From positions 5,167-39,427 of the forward strand of contig DBCM01000038.1 in the NCBI GenBank assembly GCA_002293045.1: 34,261 nt of DNA. Direction: 5' to 3'. This DNA comes from Flavobacteriales bacterium UBA958 (lineage in GTDB: Bacteria; Bacteroidota; Bacteroidia; Flavobacteriales_D; Crocinitomicaceae). Made by a program: the position numbers and the translations under genes. The notes below the pieces were generated by a model. It was given only the letters and a program-made list of their open reading frames with translations, had not been told where the DNA came from and searched no databases. Shown piece by piece: positions 1-7,063 of this stretch (position 1 is its first letter; each line of letters begins with the position of its first letter).

Positions 1-273
1 CATTTAAATCATTATTCATATTTTTCGCACAAACAACACCGAGCGCGAGCAGACTACTATTCTTCCCTCACGGCAAGAAAGTATGTGCTTGAAGGCAAAA
101 AGGTGTATTGGGGTAAACCCTTCTTGAGTGCCGTATTTCGCTTTACTGCCATGTATCTTTTTAAATTTGGGTTTTTAGACGGGTTAGCGGGTTTTCATAT
201 TGCTCGGATTAGCGCTGCTTCTAATTTTTTTAAATACAAAGAAGTCCAACGATTGAAACGTGAACATCAATAA
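1..273 (+). CDS. Glycosyltransferase family 2, LPS-core type (C-terminal fragment)
   Basis: The window opens inside this gene; frame 1 is open from the first base to a TAA at 271-273, giving 90 residues of the C-terminus. The pattern of a Lys/Arg-rich helix, a WGKPF segment, a hydrophobic stretch ending in KFGFLDG, then GFHIARISA and a terminal FFKYKE is typical of the tail of WaaE/KdtX-like family 2 glycosyltransferases of Bacteroidota. These are cytoplasmic, membrane-associated enzymes that add sugars to the lipopolysaccharide core. The catalytic domain lies outside the window, so the exact sugar cannot be inferred. The gene overlaps the next one by 14 bases, which suggests a shared envelope-glycan operon. 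Confidence 0.72.
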   Translation, partial: HLNHYSYFSHKQHRARADYYSSLTARKYVLEGKKVYWGKPFLSAVFRFTAMYLFKFGFLDGLAGFHIARISAASNFFKYKEVQRLKREHQ

Positions 274-1240
274 TACCCCCCGAATTATTATTTCTCGCAC
301 CGATAGCATTGGTGACGTGGCACTAACCTTACCAATGTGCAGGTGGATTAAAGTTGCGTTTCCACATGCTACACTCGTGTTTCTTTGTAAACGTTATACC
401 AAGGAGGTCGTTCAATGTTTTAGTCCCGTAGATGAGATTTTAATCCTAGAAGATATTGAGACAGCATCGAATGAAGCTCGTAAGGCCCAACTTCACGGGG
501 ATATCATTCTTCACGTTTTTCCGAATAAACGGGTTGCCTCGTGGGCAAGAGCCGCAGGAATCACCTACCGAATTGGAACAAGCCATCGCTGGTTTCATTG
601 GTTTACTTGTAATGTCCGCGTGCCTTTCACCCGAAAAAAATCAACACTACACGAAGCACAACTCAATTTTAATTTGCTTATACCCCTTGGCCTTCAAGCG
701 CTTCCGTCGTTTGAAGAAATTCAGGCCGTTGAATCGAGTTTTTCTATTCCAAAGGCAATGAGTAGTCACGTTGGTGGCTATGTTGTCTTACACCCCTTGT
801 CGCAGGGCAGTGCGATAGAATATCCCTTATCGAGTTATGTCGCGCTCGCTCATGCGCTTTCTCAGGCCAAATGGCTCGTATTTATTACAGGTACAGCCTC
901 GGAAGGAGACCGGATAGGCGCTGCTTTTGAGGGGATTCCTGGGCTAGAAAATTTATGTGGTACATGCTCACTTCGTGAGTTGATTGCTTTGATTAGTAAC
1001 GCGCACGCCCTTGTGGCATGCTCCACGGGTCCGCTACATTTGGCGGGGCTCATGAATATCAAGGCTATTGGTCTTTTTTCTTCCCGTACACCGATTCATC
1101 CGGGTCGCTGGAAACCATTGGGGATGCGCTCCATAGCATTGGTGAAAGACCCCTTATGCCCGCGCTGTGCATCGCAACAGGAGTGTGCGTGTATTTCTGA
1201 AATCACCGTTGACCAAATTTTTCGTGCAATCCAAGATTGA
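260..1240 (+). CDS. Glycosyltransferase family 9 (heptosyltransferase-like)
   Basis: This 326-residue protein has the layout of family 9 glycosyltransferases (ADP-heptose:LPS heptosyltransferases). The N-terminal Rossmann half starts IIISRTDSIGDVALTLP (residues 9-25), the usual R-DSIGD-vl-lP motif. The C-terminal half has HPLSQGSA (about 178) and STGPLHLAG (about 255), the nucleotide-sugar-binding region. A cluster of four cysteines near the C-terminus (PLCPRCASQQECAC) is common in Bacteroidota members. It is expected to act at the cytoplasmic face of the inner membrane in LPS core assembly. The start is a GTG inside the upstream gene, 14 bases before that stop; no ATG gives a complete N-terminus. 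Donor and acceptor are not deducible. Confidence 0.88.
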   Translation: MNINNTPRIIISRTDSIGDVALTLPMCRWIKVAFPHATLVFLCKRYTKEVVQCFSPVDEILILEDIETASNEARKAQLHGDIILHVFPNKRVASWARAAGITYRIGTSHRWFHWFTCNVRVPFTRKKSTLHEAQLNFNLLIPLGLQALPSFEEIQAVESSFSIPKAMSSHVGGYVVLHPLSQGSAIEYPLSSYVALAHALSQAKWLVFITGTASEGDRIGAAFEGIPGLENLCGTCSLRELIALISNAHALVACSTGPLHLAGLMNIKAIGLFSSRTPIHPGRWKPLGMRSIALVKDPLCPRCASQQECACISEITVDQIFRAIQD

Positions 1241-1907
1241 AGCAGTTTTCTTAGGGTTTACCGCCTTTTTATTGGCGTATTCCTTGGATCGTATGTCCGA
1301 GCTTTGGTATTGTATGGCGATAGGGTTTTCCGTATTTGTATATTACGTGTTTCCCAGATCACCCAAATCTATATGGATTTATATTGGTTTAGCGATCATC
1401 TTTTTTATTATTCTGCGCCTCAACCATTTCGAGATTCCTTTGCTTGTTTTATTTCCCCTGCTCCTATTAAGTATTTTTTATCCTTGGCTCAGAAGTATTC
1501 CCAACATCAAAACACCGATAATTGCATTGAGCTGGACCCTAATTATGATCAGCGCATGGAACGAGACCGGTGGGAGTTTATGGATTTTAAAAGCCGCCGT
1601 TCTTTTTCTGCTATTCATGGTTTTAGCCATTTCTTCCGATGTTAAAGATCGCCATGTAGACCCTCCTTCACTGGGCACGTTACCACAAATTATTCCATGG
1701 TCTGTATTGCGATGGATGTTGCTTGGTATTGTTTTTTTACTCGGTGCTCTAACCCAGTTGTGGGTGCCTCATTGGAGCTTAGGGATGGCTTTTTTTGGCC
1801 TCTTTTCCTCGTTTATGCTCTTTAAAAACTGGAAGCATCCATTGAGGCTCCCATTAGATCCGGGCTTATTATTGTTTGCATTGGGGAACCTCCTTGACCA
1901 ACCTTAA
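1167..1907 (+). CDS. UbiA-superfamily-like integral membrane protein
   Basis: This is a strongly hydrophobic protein with roughly seven to eight membrane segments. One loop reads SSDVKDRHVD followed by LGTLP, resembling the second Asp-rich motif of UbiA prenyltransferases and the D-x-K/R-D...KTLP signature of UbiA-like proteins in Bacteroidota. The first Asp-rich motif expected of an active prenyltransferase is not visible; the matching loop reads YYVFPRSPKS. Catalysis is therefore doubtful. The longest frame starts at GTG 1167 and overlaps the glycosyltransferase by 74 bases. GTG 1185 or GTG 1224 (17-base overlap, 227 residues, start followed closely by the first membrane segment) is more plausible. 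Function is unknown; the overlap suggests cotranscription with the glycosyltransferases. Confidence 0.7.
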   Translation: MHRNRSVRVFLKSPLTKFFVQSKIEAVFLGFTAFLLAYSLDRMSELWYCMAIGFSVFVYYVFPRSPKSIWIYIGLAIIFFIILRLNHFEIPLLVLFPLLLLSIFYPWLRSIPNIKTPIIALSWTLIMISAWNETGGSLWILKAAVLFLLFMVLAISSDVKDRHVDPPSLGTLPQIIPWSVLRWMLLGIVFLLGALTQLWVPHWSLGMAFFGLFSSFMLFKNWKHPLRLPLDPGLLLFALGNLLDQP

Positions 1908-1927
1908 AAGCGCTTTTTGTATCTTTG
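1894..1927 (+). promoter_or_regulatory. Bacteroidota-type promoter for leuS
   Basis: A TTG (1894-1896) and TATCTTTG (1920-1927) are separated by 23 bases, within the range of the Bacteroidota consensus TTG-N(17-23)-TAnnTTTG. The -7 box ends 16 bases before the leuS ATG at 1944. The position supports ATG 1944 over the in-frame TTG at 1917, which would lie upstream of the expected transcription start. The -33 part falls within the end of the preceding gene. Confidence 0.6.
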
Positions 1928-1943
1928 TCCCTTAATAGCACCC

Positions 1944-4736
1944 ATGGAATATCGTTTTCAAGACATTGAAAAGAAATGGCAACATTTCTGGCATTCGAAT
2001 CAAACCTATCGAGTAGACGAACACTCAACAAACCCTCCGTATTACGTGTTAGACATGTTCCCTTACCCCTCTGGAGCAGGACTGCATGTAGGGCACCCCT
2101 TGGGTTATATTGCTTCCGATATTTTTGCTCGGTACAAAAAACATACTGGATTTAATGTGCTGCACCCTATGGGCTTTGATTCCTTTGGGTTGCCAGCGGA
2201 ACAATATGCGATTCAGACGGGACAACATCCCGCAAAAACAACGAAAGAAAATATAGCACGGTATCGCGATCAGTTAGATAAACTTGGATTTAATTACGAT
2301 TGGTCCAGGGAGATTCAAACATCATCACCTTCGTATTATAAATGGACCCAATGGATTTTTATTCAATTATTCAACAGCTGGTTTAATCCAAAGACGAATA
2401 AAGCAGAACCCATTGATCAACTCATCCAATACTTGCAAGCGCATGGATTGTCTGCCGAATTCTTAGCTTCGATTTCAGGAGGAATGGACACAGAATTAGA
2501 GCCATTTACAGCCGTGGAATGGGGAGCCTTTACCGAAGGAGTTAAGCAGTCGGTGTTAATGAACTTCCGCTTAGCTTATTTAGGAGAATCGTTTGTGAAT
2601 TGGTGCCCGGAACTTGGAACAGTGTTGGCAAACGATGAGGTCGTGAATGGATTGTCAGAACGTGGGGGATATCCCGTGGAACGCAAGCTTTTAAAGCAAT
2701 GGAGCATGCGAATAACCGCCTACGCTCAGCGATTACTAGAGGGCTTAGATGCGCTAGATTGGCCCGAAAGCATTAAAGATACTCAGCGAAATTGGATCGG
2801 AAGAAGTGAGGGCGCTTCCGTACGCTTCCCTTTGATTAATCATGAGGGTTGGATCGAAGTATTTACAACACGTCCCGACACCTTATATGGCGTTTCCTTT
2901 GTCACCTTAGCTCCAGAACATGAATGGGTAAGTTCCTTGTGCTCTGTGGAGCAAAAGGCGGAGGTAGAGGCTTATGTGGCAAAATCGAAGCATAGAAGTG
3001 AACGCGAACGTATGGCTGATGTGAATACGATATCAGGGGTTTTTACCGGGTCTTATGTAGCGCACCCATTTACCCATGAACCCATTCCTGTTTGGGTAGG
3101 CGATTATGTATTAGTGGGTTACGGTACGGGAGCGGTAATGGCGGTGCCGGCTCACGATGAACGAGACTTTAAATTTGCTACCCATTTTTTCCTTCCCATC
3201 AAGCAGGTTATACAACCTCAACAACCCCATGATTTTTCACTGGGGGCATGGACGGAGAAAGCGGGCACCTTAATTAACTCTGAGGCACTCAATGGGCTTT
3301 CCGTTTATGATGCCATTCAGAAAATGACGGACAACATAGCGCATGAAGGATTCGGTTCAAAACGGATAAACTATAGGTTGAGAAATGCCGTTTTCGGAAG
3401 ACAGCGGTACTGGGGAGAACCCATCCCCGTGTATTTTAAAGACGACATTCCCTATGTGATTCCTACGGAAACCCTCCCCTTGAATTTGCCTGAAGTAGAT
3501 AAATATTTACCCACAGAGGACGGTGATCCCCCTCTTGGAAGAGCGGTACATTGGAAATTTGAAGACTTCTACGAATACGAAAAATCCACCATGCCCGGTT
3601 GGGCTGGGAGCTCTTGGTATTATCTGCGATACTTAGATCCAACCAATGAAAACATGCTCGCTGCGCCGGATAAAATTGCTTATTGGCGAAATGTAGACCT
3701 ATATATGGGCGGAGCAGAGCATGCTACGGGTCACTTGTTGTATGCGCGTTTTTGGTGCAAATTTCTTAAAGATATTGGAATCGTTCCTTTTGATGAGCCC
3801 TTCAAAAAGATGATTAACCAAGGAATGATTTTAGGTAGAAGTAGTTTTGTATATCGCGTGGTAGGAGAATCTACGTTTGTGAGTGCTGGCCTGAAAGAGT
3901 CCTATCGAACTACACCGATTCATGTGGATATTTCTTTGGTATCCAATGACCGTTTGAATATTGAAGGATTCAAGGCTTGGCGAACTGAATTCGAGAATGC
4001 CACCTTTATTTTAGAACCTACAGGCGAATACCTATGTGGCTATGAGGTTGAAAAGATGTCTAAGTCTAAATACAACGTGCAAACTCCTGACGAGTTGGTT
4101 GAGCGCTTTGGGGCAGACACCTTGCGCATGTATGAAATGTTCCTTGGTCCGGTAGAACAAAGTAAACCGTGGGATACCAAAGGAATTACGGGAGTACACG
4201 GCTTTTTGAAAAAGTTTTGGCGCTTATTTCATCCGAGCGGAACATTTGAAGTGAATGACGCAACCCCATCCCTAGAACACTACAAAATATTACATAAAAC
4301 GATTCGTAAGATTAGAGAAGATTTAGACCGTTTCTCGTTTAATACGGGCGTTTCTAATTTTATGATTTGCGTTAATGAACTCACCGAAGCCAAAGGAAAT
4401 TACCGTGAAATTTTAGAGCCATTAACCGTTTTACTCGCACCCTATGCACCACATATTACTGAAGAACTGTGGGCCCTTTTGGGACATGAGCCGGGATCTT
4501 TATACAACGCACCTTATCCAACGGTTAATCCAGCATATCTGGTGGAATCACAACATGAGTATCCAGTATCTATTAATGGGAGAATGCGCTTCAAAATGAC
4601 TCTTTCCCTGTCGTTAACTAAAGAAGAAATTGAAACGGTGGTTATGTCTGAATCGCAAACGATTAAATGGCTTGAGGGCAAAGACCCTAAAAAGATAATT
4701 ATTGTTCCAGGGAAGATTGTAAACTTGGTGATTTAA
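1944..4736 (+). CDS. leuS: Leucine--tRNA ligase
   Basis: This 930-residue class I aminoacyl-tRNA synthetase charges tRNA-Leu in the cytoplasm. The HIGH-type signature is HVGHPLGY in the N-terminal Rossmann fold. The CP1 editing domain has the Thr-rich TTRPDTLYG motif and GYGTGAVMAVPAHDERD, whose aspartates take part in hydrolysis of mischarged tRNA. The catalytic KMSKS loop (VEKMSKSKYN) lies about 700 residues in, and a C-terminal anticodon-binding domain and a short tail follow. The extra segment just before KMSKS is the leucine-specific insertion. ATG 1944 is preferred because a promoter -7 box lies directly upstream of it; an in-frame TTG at 1917 would add nine residues unlike the family. 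The 3' end overlaps the convergent MerR-type gene by 38 bases. Confidence 0.97.
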   Translation: MEYRFQDIEKKWQHFWHSNQTYRVDEHSTNPPYYVLDMFPYPSGAGLHVGHPLGYIASDIFARYKKHTGFNVLHPMGFDSFGLPAEQYAIQTGQHPAKTTKENIARYRDQLDKLGFNYDWSREIQTSSPSYYKWTQWIFIQLFNSWFNPKTNKAEPIDQLIQYLQAHGLSAEFLASISGGMDTELEPFTAVEWGAFTEGVKQSVLMNFRLAYLGESFVNWCPELGTVLANDEVVNGLSERGGYPVERKLLKQWSMRITAYAQRLLEGLDALDWPESIKDTQRNWIGRSEGASVRFPLINHEGWIEVFTTRPDTLYGVSFVTLAPEHEWVSSLCSVEQKAEVEAYVAKSKHRSERERMADVNTISGVFTGSYVAHPFTHEPIPVWVGDYVLVGYGTGAVMAVPAHDERDFKFATHFFLPIKQVIQPQQPHDFSLGAWTEKAGTLINSEALNGLSVYDAIQKMTDNIAHEGFGSKRINYRLRNAVFGRQRYWGEPIPVYFKDDIPYVIPTETLPLNLPEVDKYLPTEDGDPPLGRAVHWKFEDFYEYEKSTMPGWAGSSWYYLRYLDPTNENMLAAPDKIAYWRNVDLYMGGAEHATGHLLYARFWCKFLKDIGIVPFDEPFKKMINQGMILGRSSFVYRVVGESTFVSAGLKESYRTTPIHVDISLVSNDRLNIEGFKAWRTEFENATFILEPTGEYLCGYEVEKMSKSKYNVQTPDELVERFGADTLRMYEMFLGPVEQSKPWDTKGITGVHGFLKKFWRLFHPSGTFEVNDATPSLEHYKILHKTIRKIREDLDRFSFNTGVSNFMICVNELTEAKGNYREILEPLTVLLAPYAPHITEELWALLGHEPGSLYNAPYPTVNPAYLVESQHEYPVSINGRMRFKMTLSLSLTKEEIETVVMSESQTIKWLEGKDPKKIIIVPGKIVNLVI

Positions 4737-5598
4737 CCAAGGCAACTAATTCTTCGGAGTGCTGCAACAGGGTAACTAACGAACTTACCTTTGCATGGTA
4801 TATACCAAGCTGAGCACCTCCTGCGATGATGGGCAATTCTGGAAATTGACGTCGAAGTTGGGAAAAATACCCGTGGATGAATCCTTCCTCTACGGATGTC
4901 AACCAAGAGGTAACTATACATCTAGGCTGAACTTTTTCAATGCTTAGCACCAAGGAGTCGTAGGGTAAACTTTGTCCTAAGTAAAGTGAATATACTCCTT
5001 CACTTCTCAACAAATAATGATAAAATAACAACCCAATTTCATGCCACTCGTGCTCAGGAAGGTAGAGCATAACTGGATATTGTCGTTCTTTGGGCACGGG
5101 TAATTTATCGATCTCAGAAACTATTTTTTGACGAACCAAGCTTGAGATAAAATGCTCTTGTGCAGGGTTTATCGATCCCGTCAACCACATCACTCCAATT
5201 CGGTCAAAAAATGGAATTAAACACTGCTTGAAGGTTTCTTCTAACGAAGTTTCCTGAATTAATTCGTTCATGGTATCATTGAAAACGAATTCATCCATCT
5301 CAACCAGTGATACAATGAGTTTTTCTTGAGCACTACCTGCCGGTGTTTTAAGTTTGATTTCAGCAACTTTAGCTCGAATCTCAGTGGGTGAAAATTCAGA
5401 CAAGCGTGAAATTTTCATGCCGTGGTCAATTAAAATTCGAATGTTGAGGAGGTATACAAGCTCTTCGTCAGTGTACGTTCTAATTTTTGTTTCGGTCCGT
5501 TCCGGAACAAGAACGCCATACCGCTGCTCCCAAATGCGTAAGGTATGTGCTTTTATACCAGTTAAGACTTCAACGTCTCGGATTTTATAGAATGCCAT
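4699..5598 (-). CDS. MerR-family regulator with B12-binding domain (CarH/LitR-like)
   Basis: This 299-residue protein has an N-terminal MerR winged helix (residues 1-70; THTLRIWEQRYG-type core, here KAHTLRIWEQRYG), a helical cobalamin-capping domain (about 90-165) and a Rossmann-type B12-binding domain (about 173-285). CarH hallmarks are present: W138 followed nine residues later by E148-H149 (W-x9-EH), and E184-W-H186-x-x-G189, in which H186 would be the lower axial cobalt ligand. In this family adenosylcobalamin forms the dark repressor state and light releases it, usually controlling carotenoid or photoprotection genes. The second histidine next to the Trp in Thermus CarH is Leu139 here, so light-state chemistry may differ. 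No carotenoid genes are in the window. It is divergent from yihA with a dyad between them. Confidence 0.88.
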   Translation of the reverse strand: MAFYKIRDVEVLTGIKAHTLRIWEQRYGVLVPERTETKIRTYTDEELVYLLNIRILIDHGMKISRLSEFSPTEIRAKVAEIKLKTPAGSAQEKLIVSLVEMDEFVFNDTMNELIQETSLEETFKQCLIPFFDRIGVMWLTGSINPAQEHFISSLVRQKIVSEIDKLPVPKERQYPVMLYLPEHEWHEIGLLFYHYLLRSEGVYSLYLGQSLPYDSLVLSIEKVQPRCIVTSWLTSVEEGFIHGYFSQLRRQFPELPIIAGGAQLGIYHAKVSSLVTLLQHSEELVALVKSPSLQSSLEQ

Positions 5599-5616
5599 AA
5601 TTCACAAACAAGCGAA

Positions 5617-5630
5617 GAACAATTTTGTTC
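5617..5630. promoter_or_regulatory. Perfect dyad in the regulator/yihA divergent region (candidate operator)
   Basis: Arms GAACAA (5617-5622) and TTGTTC (5625-5630) are perfectly complementary around a 2-base centre. The site lies 19-32 bases upstream of the CarH-like regulator's ATG and covers the -33 TTG of the yihA promoter. This is where an autoregulatory MerR-type repressor would be expected to bind. That the regulator binds here is inference only. Confidence 0.4.
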
Positions 5631-5655
5631 AAGCCCAATCTAAAGTTTACCTTTG
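5625..5655 (+). promoter_or_regulatory. Bacteroidota-type promoter for yihA
   Basis: TTG (5625-5627) and TACCTTTG (5648-5655) are spaced by exactly 20 bases, a good match to TTG-N(17-23)-TAnnTTTG. The -7 box ends four bases before the yihA ATG, so the transcript would be leaderless or nearly so. The -33 element lies within the dyad at 5617-5630. Confidence 0.6.
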
Positions 5656-5659
5656 GAAC

Positions 5660-6256
5660 ATGAAAATAAAAACCGCTGAATTTCTCATTTCAAGTGCTGA
5701 CTATAAAGGGTGCCCAGATACGGAACTTCCGGAGTTTGCATTCATTGGGCGATCAAATGTTGGAAAATCTTCCCTGATCAATATGTTAATGGGGAATAAG
5801 AGCTTAGCCAAAACATCGGGAACCCCAGGGAAAACACAGCTTATAAACCATTTCATCGTGAATGAAAAATGGTATTTAGTGGATCTTCCAGGATATGGAT
5901 ATGCCAAGGTTTCTAAAAACCAACGTGAAAAATGGCAGAAAATCATTTCCAATTATTTGTTAAAACGTACTTCGCTAACCTTGGTCTTTGTGCTCTTGGA
6001 TTCTCGGCTCGACCCCCAAAAGATTGATTTGGAATTTATCAACTGGTGCGGTGAAAACCAGGTTCCCTTTGCCATGGTGTTCACTAAAATCGACAAACTT
6101 TCAAGTGCAGAATTAAATAGAAATTTAGCTAAGTATAAAAAAGAACTATTGAAAACGTGGGAGGAAATCCCCCCTTTATTTGCCACCTCCGCCACCTCTG
6201 CCAGTGGAAAAGAACCGGTATTGAATTACATCACTGCGGTATTGACTCAGCTCTAG
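5660..6256 (+). CDS. yihA: Ribosome biogenesis GTP-binding protein YihA/YsxC (EngB)
   Basis: This 198-residue TRAFAC-class GTPase has a full set of G motifs: G1 GRSNVGKSS, G2 region with the conserved GTPGKT, G3 DLPGYGYAK, G4 TKID and G5 SATS. The length and the single G domain fit the EngB/YihA/YsxC family, which assists assembly of the large ribosomal subunit in the cytoplasm. The ATG is fixed by the immediately preceding promoter box and by MKIKTAEFLISS, the usual N-terminus. It probably forms its own transcription unit, since yebC downstream has its own promoter-like element. The function is secure from the family. Confidence 0.96.
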   Translation: MKIKTAEFLISSADYKGCPDTELPEFAFIGRSNVGKSSLINMLMGNKSLAKTSGTPGKTQLINHFIVNEKWYLVDLPGYGYAKVSKNQREKWQKIISNYLLKRTSLTLVFVLLDSRLDPQKIDLEFINWCGENQVPFAMVFTKIDKLSSAELNRNLAKYKKELLKTWEEIPPLFATSATSASGKEPVLNYITAVLTQL

Positions 6257-6261
6257 GTTGT

Positions 6262-6292
6262 TTGAAAATTTGTGCGGATTATCCTACCTTTG
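6262..6292 (+). promoter_or_regulatory. Bacteroidota-type promoter for yebC
   Basis: TTG (6262-6264) and TACCTTTG (6285-6292) are separated by 20 bases, as at yihA. The -7 box ends 17 bases before the yebC ATG. The element lies wholly between the two genes. Confidence 0.6.
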
Positions 6293-6309
6293 TGTAACAT
6301 TACAGTACT

Positions 6310-7020
6310 ATGGGAAGAGCATTTGAATACCGAAGAGCAGCAAAGGAAAAACGTTGGGACAAAATGTCCAAGATGTTTCCTAAATTAGGTAAGGCCATTA
6401 CAATGGCGGCCAAAGAAGGAGGGATGGACCCAACAACCAATGCTAAATTGCGCACGGCGATACAGAATGCGAAGTCTGAAAACATGCCGAAAGACAATAT
6501 TGAATCTGCCATTAAGCGCGCAGCGCAAAAAGACATCGCATCTTTCACAGAAGTTAATTACGAGGGAAAAGGCCCACACGGCGTACTGGTGTATGTGGAA
6601 TGTGCTACGGACAACCCTACCAGAACGGTTGCAAACGTGAAATCCTATTTTAATAAAGCCGGAGGAGGTGTCGTGCCTAATGGGTCCATGGAGTTTATGT
6701 TCGCAAGAAAAAGCGTGTTCGAAATAGGCAAATCCGATTCCCTTGACCCAGAAATGTTAGAGCTAGAGCTCATCGATGCAGGCTGTGAATCCATTGACGT
6801 GGAAGCAGACATGATCATCGTATATGGAGATTATACATCTTTTGGTACCCTTGCAAAAGCATTGGAAGACATGAACATTGAGGTGCAAAAATCCAGCTTA
6901 AAGCGGATCCCAACATCACCGGTGGAATTTTCGGAAGAACAACTCATAGACATTGAGAAAATGTTGGATAAAATCGAAGACGATGATGACATACAACAAG
7001 TGTTTACCAACATTGCTTAA
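6310..7020 (+). CDS. YebC/PmpR family DNA-binding/translation-associated protein
   Basis: This 236-residue protein belongs to the YebC/PmpR/TACO1 family. It starts MGRAFEYRRAAKEKRWDKM, close to the family's GHSKWANIKHRK-type N-terminus, and contains the hallmark segment GGMDPTTNAKLRTAIQNAK followed by MPKDNIESAIKRA (residues about 38-80). The middle VNYEGKGPHGVLVYVE and NGSMEFMF segments and an acidic C-terminus complete the three-domain fold. Members have been described as transcriptional regulators, and more recently as factors that help ribosomes through difficult sequences; the sequence alone does not decide between these roles. The gene has its own promoter and lies 43 bases ahead of porW. 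No promoter consensus was found in that gap, so readthrough into porW is likely. Confidence 0.93.
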   Translation: MGRAFEYRRAAKEKRWDKMSKMFPKLGKAITMAAKEGGMDPTTNAKLRTAIQNAKSENMPKDNIESAIKRAAQKDIASFTEVNYEGKGPHGVLVYVECATDNPTRTVANVKSYFNKAGGGVVPNGSMEFMFARKSVFEIGKSDSLDPEMLELELIDAGCESIDVEADMIIVYGDYTSFGTLAKALEDMNIEVQKSSLKRIPTSPVEFSEEQLIDIEKMLDKIEDDDDIQQVFTNIA

Positions 7021-7063
7021 GAAACAATAAAAGGCGGGAAGTTACGTTCTCTCGCGCGCACGA

